A stretch of DNA of 64,000 nucleotides from an uncultured Pelagibacteraceae bacterium. Its GTDB lineage: Bacteria > Pseudomonadota > Alphaproteobacteria > Pelagibacterales > Pelagibacteraceae. Below the pieces are notes generated by a model that was not told the origin of the DNA, made no database searches, and was given only the letters and a program-made list of their open reading frames with translations. This document shows positions 61,616 through 64,000 of the stretch, one piece after another. Location: NCBI GenBank assembly GCA_902589455.1, contig CACISX010000001.1, positions 62,001 through 126,000 of the forward strand, given 5' to 3'. Position 1 is the first letter of the stretch, and the number at the start of each line of letters is the position of its first letter. A program made the translations under genes and the position numbers.

Positions 61616-63029
61616 CAGTTTTTACTTCTAAATATTCTTCAAGCCCCCAAACTCCACCTTCTCTTCCATTTCCTGATTGTCTATATCCTCCAAATGGTGT
61701 TCCGGCATCAGCTGTATTTCCATTGATATAAACACATCCTGACCTTAGTTTTTTTGCAACCCTATGAGCTTTCTCTCTATCATCTGTTTGTAAATAATTT
61801 CCTAAACCATAAGATGTATCATTTACAATATTTATAGCCTCATCTTCATTTTCAAAAGGGATTATGGAAAGTACAGGACCAAAAATTTCCTCCTTTGCAA
61901 TTCTCATTTCATTTGTAACGTTTGTGAAAATTGTTGGCTTAATAAAATAACCTTTATTTAATCCATTAGGCAGCTCGGGACCACCCGCAGATAATGTTGC
62001 TCCTTCTGATATTCCACTTTCAATTAAATTTATAATTTTATCATACTGAGTTTTAGAAATAACCGGACCAATATGATCTCCTTTTTTTGATGCTTGATCT
62101 ACTTTTATCTTATTGGCTTCATCTACTGCCTCATCCACTGCTCTTTTATAAATAGATTTTTCAACCAACATTCTTGTTGGAGCATCACATGACTGACCAG
62201 AATTACTCATTACATTTCTTATGCCATCTCTAACTGCATTTTTATAACTATCTGCAAAAACTATATTTCCACCTTTGCCACCAAGTTCTAAGCAAACTCT
62301 TTTTATTGTTTCGGCTGCATTTTTCGAAATTAGTCGTCCAGCACGTGTTGATCCTGTAAATGAAACCATATCTATATCTGGATGACTAGATATTTGTGTC
62401 CCTACTCCTGCACCATCTCCATTAACAAGGTTAAATACTCCTTTTGGGAAACCAACTTCATCAATCATTTCTGCAAACAACATTCCAGAAATAGGTGCTA
62501 TCTCAGATGGTTTTAGTATCATTGTACATCCAGTTGCAAATGCTGGAACTACCTTGAGGGCTATTTGGTTGATTGGCCAATTCCATGGGGTAATTAGTCC
62601 GCAAACTCCGATTGGTTCATAATAAATGTGGTTATTAGATTTTTGATTAAAATGTTCATCAAACTCAAAGTCTTTAAGTCTTAAAATAAAATCTTCTAAG
62701 TGTGTTTGCCCAGATCCGGTTTGAACATCTGTTGCCCAATCCATTGGTGCACCCATTTCAAGAGAAATAGCTTCTGCCATTTCTCCGAACCTTTTTTTAT
62801 AAACTACTAGCAATTTTTCGAGAAGTTCTAACCTTTCTTCTTTGCTAGTTTCTTTCCAGGTTTCAAATGCTGTTTTTGCGGCTTGAACCGCATTATCTGT
62901 ATCTTTTTTTGAGCCTAATGAAATAACTGCAAAGGGATCTTCATTACAAGGGTTAATTACCTCAAAGTCATTTTTTTCTATTGGATCAACCCATTTACCA
63001 TTAATATAAAATTTCCTTTTATCTAGCAT
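61596..63029 (-). CDS. NAD(P)-dependent aldehyde dehydrogenase
   Basis: A 477-residue ALDH-superfamily enzyme. Catalytic residues are N150 ('TPWNWPI'), E248 ('LELGGKGGNIVF') and C281 ('NSGQSCDAPTRM'). The ELGGKGGN and SCDAP variants set it apart from the ALDH at 34.5 kb and from ordinary betaine aldehyde dehydrogenases. Substrate unknown. It lies 21 bases after a 3-hydroxyisobutyrate-dehydrogenase-family gene on the same strand, so the two may act successively on one compound. Confidence 0.88.
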   Translation of the reverse strand: MLDKRKFYINGKWVDPIEKNDFEVINPCNEDPFAVISLGSKKDTDNAVQAAKTAFETWKETSKEERLELLEKLLVVYKKRFGEMAEAISLEMGAPMDWATDVQTGSGQTHLEDFILRLKDFEFDEHFNQKSNNHIYYEPIGVCGLITPWNWPINQIALKVVPAFATGCTMILKPSEIAPISGMLFAEMIDEVGFPKGVFNLVNGDGAGVGTQISSHPDIDMVSFTGSTRAGRLISKNAAETIKRVCLELGGKGGNIVFADSYKNAVRDGIRNVMSNSGQSCDAPTRMLVEKSIYKRAVDEAVDEANKIKVDQASKKGDHIGPVISKTQYDKIINLIESGISEGATLSAGGPELPNGLNKGYFIKPTIFTNVTNEMRIAKEEIFGPVLSIIPFENEDEAINIVNDTSYGLGNYLQTDDREKAHRVAKKLRSGCVYINGNTADAGTPFGGYRQSGNGREGGVWGLEEYLEVKTVTGWKD

Positions 63030-63050
63030 TTAATAATCTTAGCACATTAA

Positions 63051-63992
63051 TTAAATTTCATATCCTTTTTCTTCAGGTTCATTATCCACAAGTTCATCAG
63101 GAAAACCTTCAGCTCTAAAATCAATTTTATTTAAATCTTCCATTCTTTTTACAATCATCGAAGACCATGCTCTTGAACCATATTTTTTTTGACCATCTTT
63201 AAATATTTCAACTATCTTTGGAGAAATCTCTAAAGGAGTGTTTAATTTCTTAGCCAGATTATCAAATAAACCAGTATCTTTTAAAACAAGATCCATTGTG
63301 AAATTAATATTATAAGAGCCATTTAAAATAACCTGACTTTCTGTTTCATGAACAAATGAATTTCCAGATGAAACTGCTATACCTTTAAATACTTTAGCTA
63401 GATCTAAATTTGATTTTTTTGCAATAGTCCATGCTTCACCTAAAGCCACTAAATGAACCGATGCCAAATAATTTGTTATGACTTTAAGAACCGATGCACT
63501 ACCTAATTCACCAGTATGCAGTACTTTTCTGCCCATTACAGTTAATGCAGGCAAAATTTTTTCAAAAGCTTTTCTTTCTCCACCTACAAATATAGCAATA
63601 TTACCTGTAGCAGCTCTATGACAACCACCACTTACAGGTCCATCTAGTGGAATAGCTTTTTTTGATATTACCTTGTTTCCAAGTCTTTTAACTTCGTTTT
63701 CATCTGTTGTACTCATTTCTAACCAAATTTTATTTTTTGATAAACCATTTATAATTCCATCTTCATTTTCCATAACTTCTGCAGAAACGTCAGGTGAAGG
63801 AAGAGAAGTAATAATTAGATCTGATTGTTCTGCTAATTCTTTAGGAGACTTTGCAATTTTAGCTCCAAGCCCTTTAAGTGAATTTGTTAAACTTTCATCT
63901 ATATCTCTAACAGTAACATCGAAATTATTTCTTAATAAGCTTCCAGCGAGTTTACCGCCTACATTACCCAATCCAATAAAACCTATTTTCAT
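63051..63992 (-). CDS. 3-hydroxyisobutyrate dehydrogenase-family NAD(P) oxidoreductase
   Basis: A 313-residue beta-hydroxyacid dehydrogenase. The Rossmann motif 'GFIGLGNVGGKLAGSL' is at 4-19, the substrate loop 'LDGPVSGGCHRAATG' at 117-130 (family DxPVSGG), and the catalytic lysine is K170 ('SASVLKVITNYL'). Length is slightly above the usual 290-300 because of an acidic C-terminal tail. Members oxidise 3-hydroxyisobutyrate, tartronate semialdehyde, 6-phosphogluconate-like acids or sulfolactaldehyde-type compounds. Complete: the ATG is 8 bases from the window edge. Precedes an ALDH in the same transcript. Confidence 0.87.
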   Translation of the reverse strand: MKIGFIGLGNVGGKLAGSLLRNNFDVTVRDIDESLTNSLKGLGAKIAKSPKELAEQSDLIITSLPSPDVSAEVMENEDGIINGLSKNKIWLEMSTTDENEVKRLGNKVISKKAIPLDGPVSGGCHRAATGNIAIFVGGERKAFEKILPALTVMGRKVLHTGELGSASVLKVITNYLASVHLVALGEAWTIAKKSNLDLAKVFKGIAVSSGNSFVHETESQVILNGSYNINFTMDLVLKDTGLFDNLAKKLNTPLEISPKIVEIFKDGQKKYGSRAWSSMIVKRMEDLNKIDFRAEGFPDELVDNEPEEKGYEI

Positions 63993-64000
63993 TTTATTTC

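Overview
The window looks like a piece of a SAR11-type (Pelagibacterales) marine alphaproteobacterial chromosome. It is strongly AT-rich (I estimate about 30% G+C by eye). Genes are packed with stop/start overlaps or gaps of a few bases, every stretch longer than about 130 bases is coding, periplasmic binding-protein transporters for organic nitrogen and osmolytes are abundant, and no transcription-factor gene is recognisable. There is no rRNA, tRNA, CRISPR, insertion sequence or prophage, and no gene looks broken. Only the ilvC fragment at the left edge is cut by the window.

Layout. 1-5.6 kb: the 3' end of ilvC, then a peptide-type ABC importer (dppA, dppB, dppC and a fused dppD-dppF). 5.6-12.7 kb: leuA translationally coupled to the cell-shape operon mreB-mreC-mreD-mrdA-rodA. 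12.7-18.3 kb: a D-amino-acid-dehydrogenase-like flavoprotein, an EamA permease, a 2-hydroxyacid dehydrogenase, a histone-deacetylase-fold amidohydrolase, msrB and a DUF1479 protein; grxC and a DUF2805 protein lie on the other strand. 19-25.5 kb: a lysE-type exporter behind a striking hairpin, then a complete branched-chain-type importer (livK-H-M-G-F) running into azlC-azlD. 25.5-33.6 kb: a glutarate hydroxylase (glaH), a proC-like gene, a second branched-chain-type importer (livG-F-H-M), a 23-residue microprotein, an MFS permease and, convergently, an orphan livK-like binding protein.

33.7-47.8 kb is an almost unbroken minus-strand gene train. Read 5' to 3' it runs: betainyl-CoA thioesterase, TauD-type dioxygenase, PhnZ/TmpB-type HD oxygenase, GMC (choline-dehydrogenase-like) oxidoreductase, glycine-type amidinotransferase, two EamA exporters, an IPNS-type 2OG oxygenase, a luciferase-like flavin monooxygenase, a ThDP enzyme, a DUF1185 protein, an alpha/beta hydrolase, an aldehyde dehydrogenase and an EamA permease. 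47.8-54.9 kb: BKACE and carnitine dehydrogenase (+), an SDR and proV-proW-proX (-), and a gamma-butyrobetaine-hydroxylase-like gene (+). 55-61.6 kb: a glycerol-3-phosphate importer with two ugpE copies, ugpQ and a DUF1868 2H phosphoesterase. 61.6-64 kb: an aldehyde dehydrogenase and a 3-hydroxyisobutyrate-dehydrogenase-family protein.

How it fits together. The 44-55 kb section converges on glycine betaine. A ProXWV importer brings in quaternary amines. A BBOX-like hydroxylase, carnitine dehydrogenase, BKACE and thioesterase would convert gamma-butyrobetaine/carnitine to glycine betaine. A GMC enzyme could oxidise choline. The HD oxygenase carries the iron and substrate residues of the C-P-bond-cleaving PhnZ/TmpB enzymes, so with a neighbouring 2OG dioxygenase it may release glycine betaine from a trimethylammonium phosphonate. 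Two further modules look like unassigned pathways: the amidinotransferase/2OG-oxygenase/exporter set (40.3-44.3 kb) and the flavin monooxygenase/ThDP/DUF1185/hydrolase/ALDH set (34.5-40.2 kb). At the RNA level, all four multi-gene ABC operons that begin with a binding-protein gene carry a strong hairpin directly after that gene.
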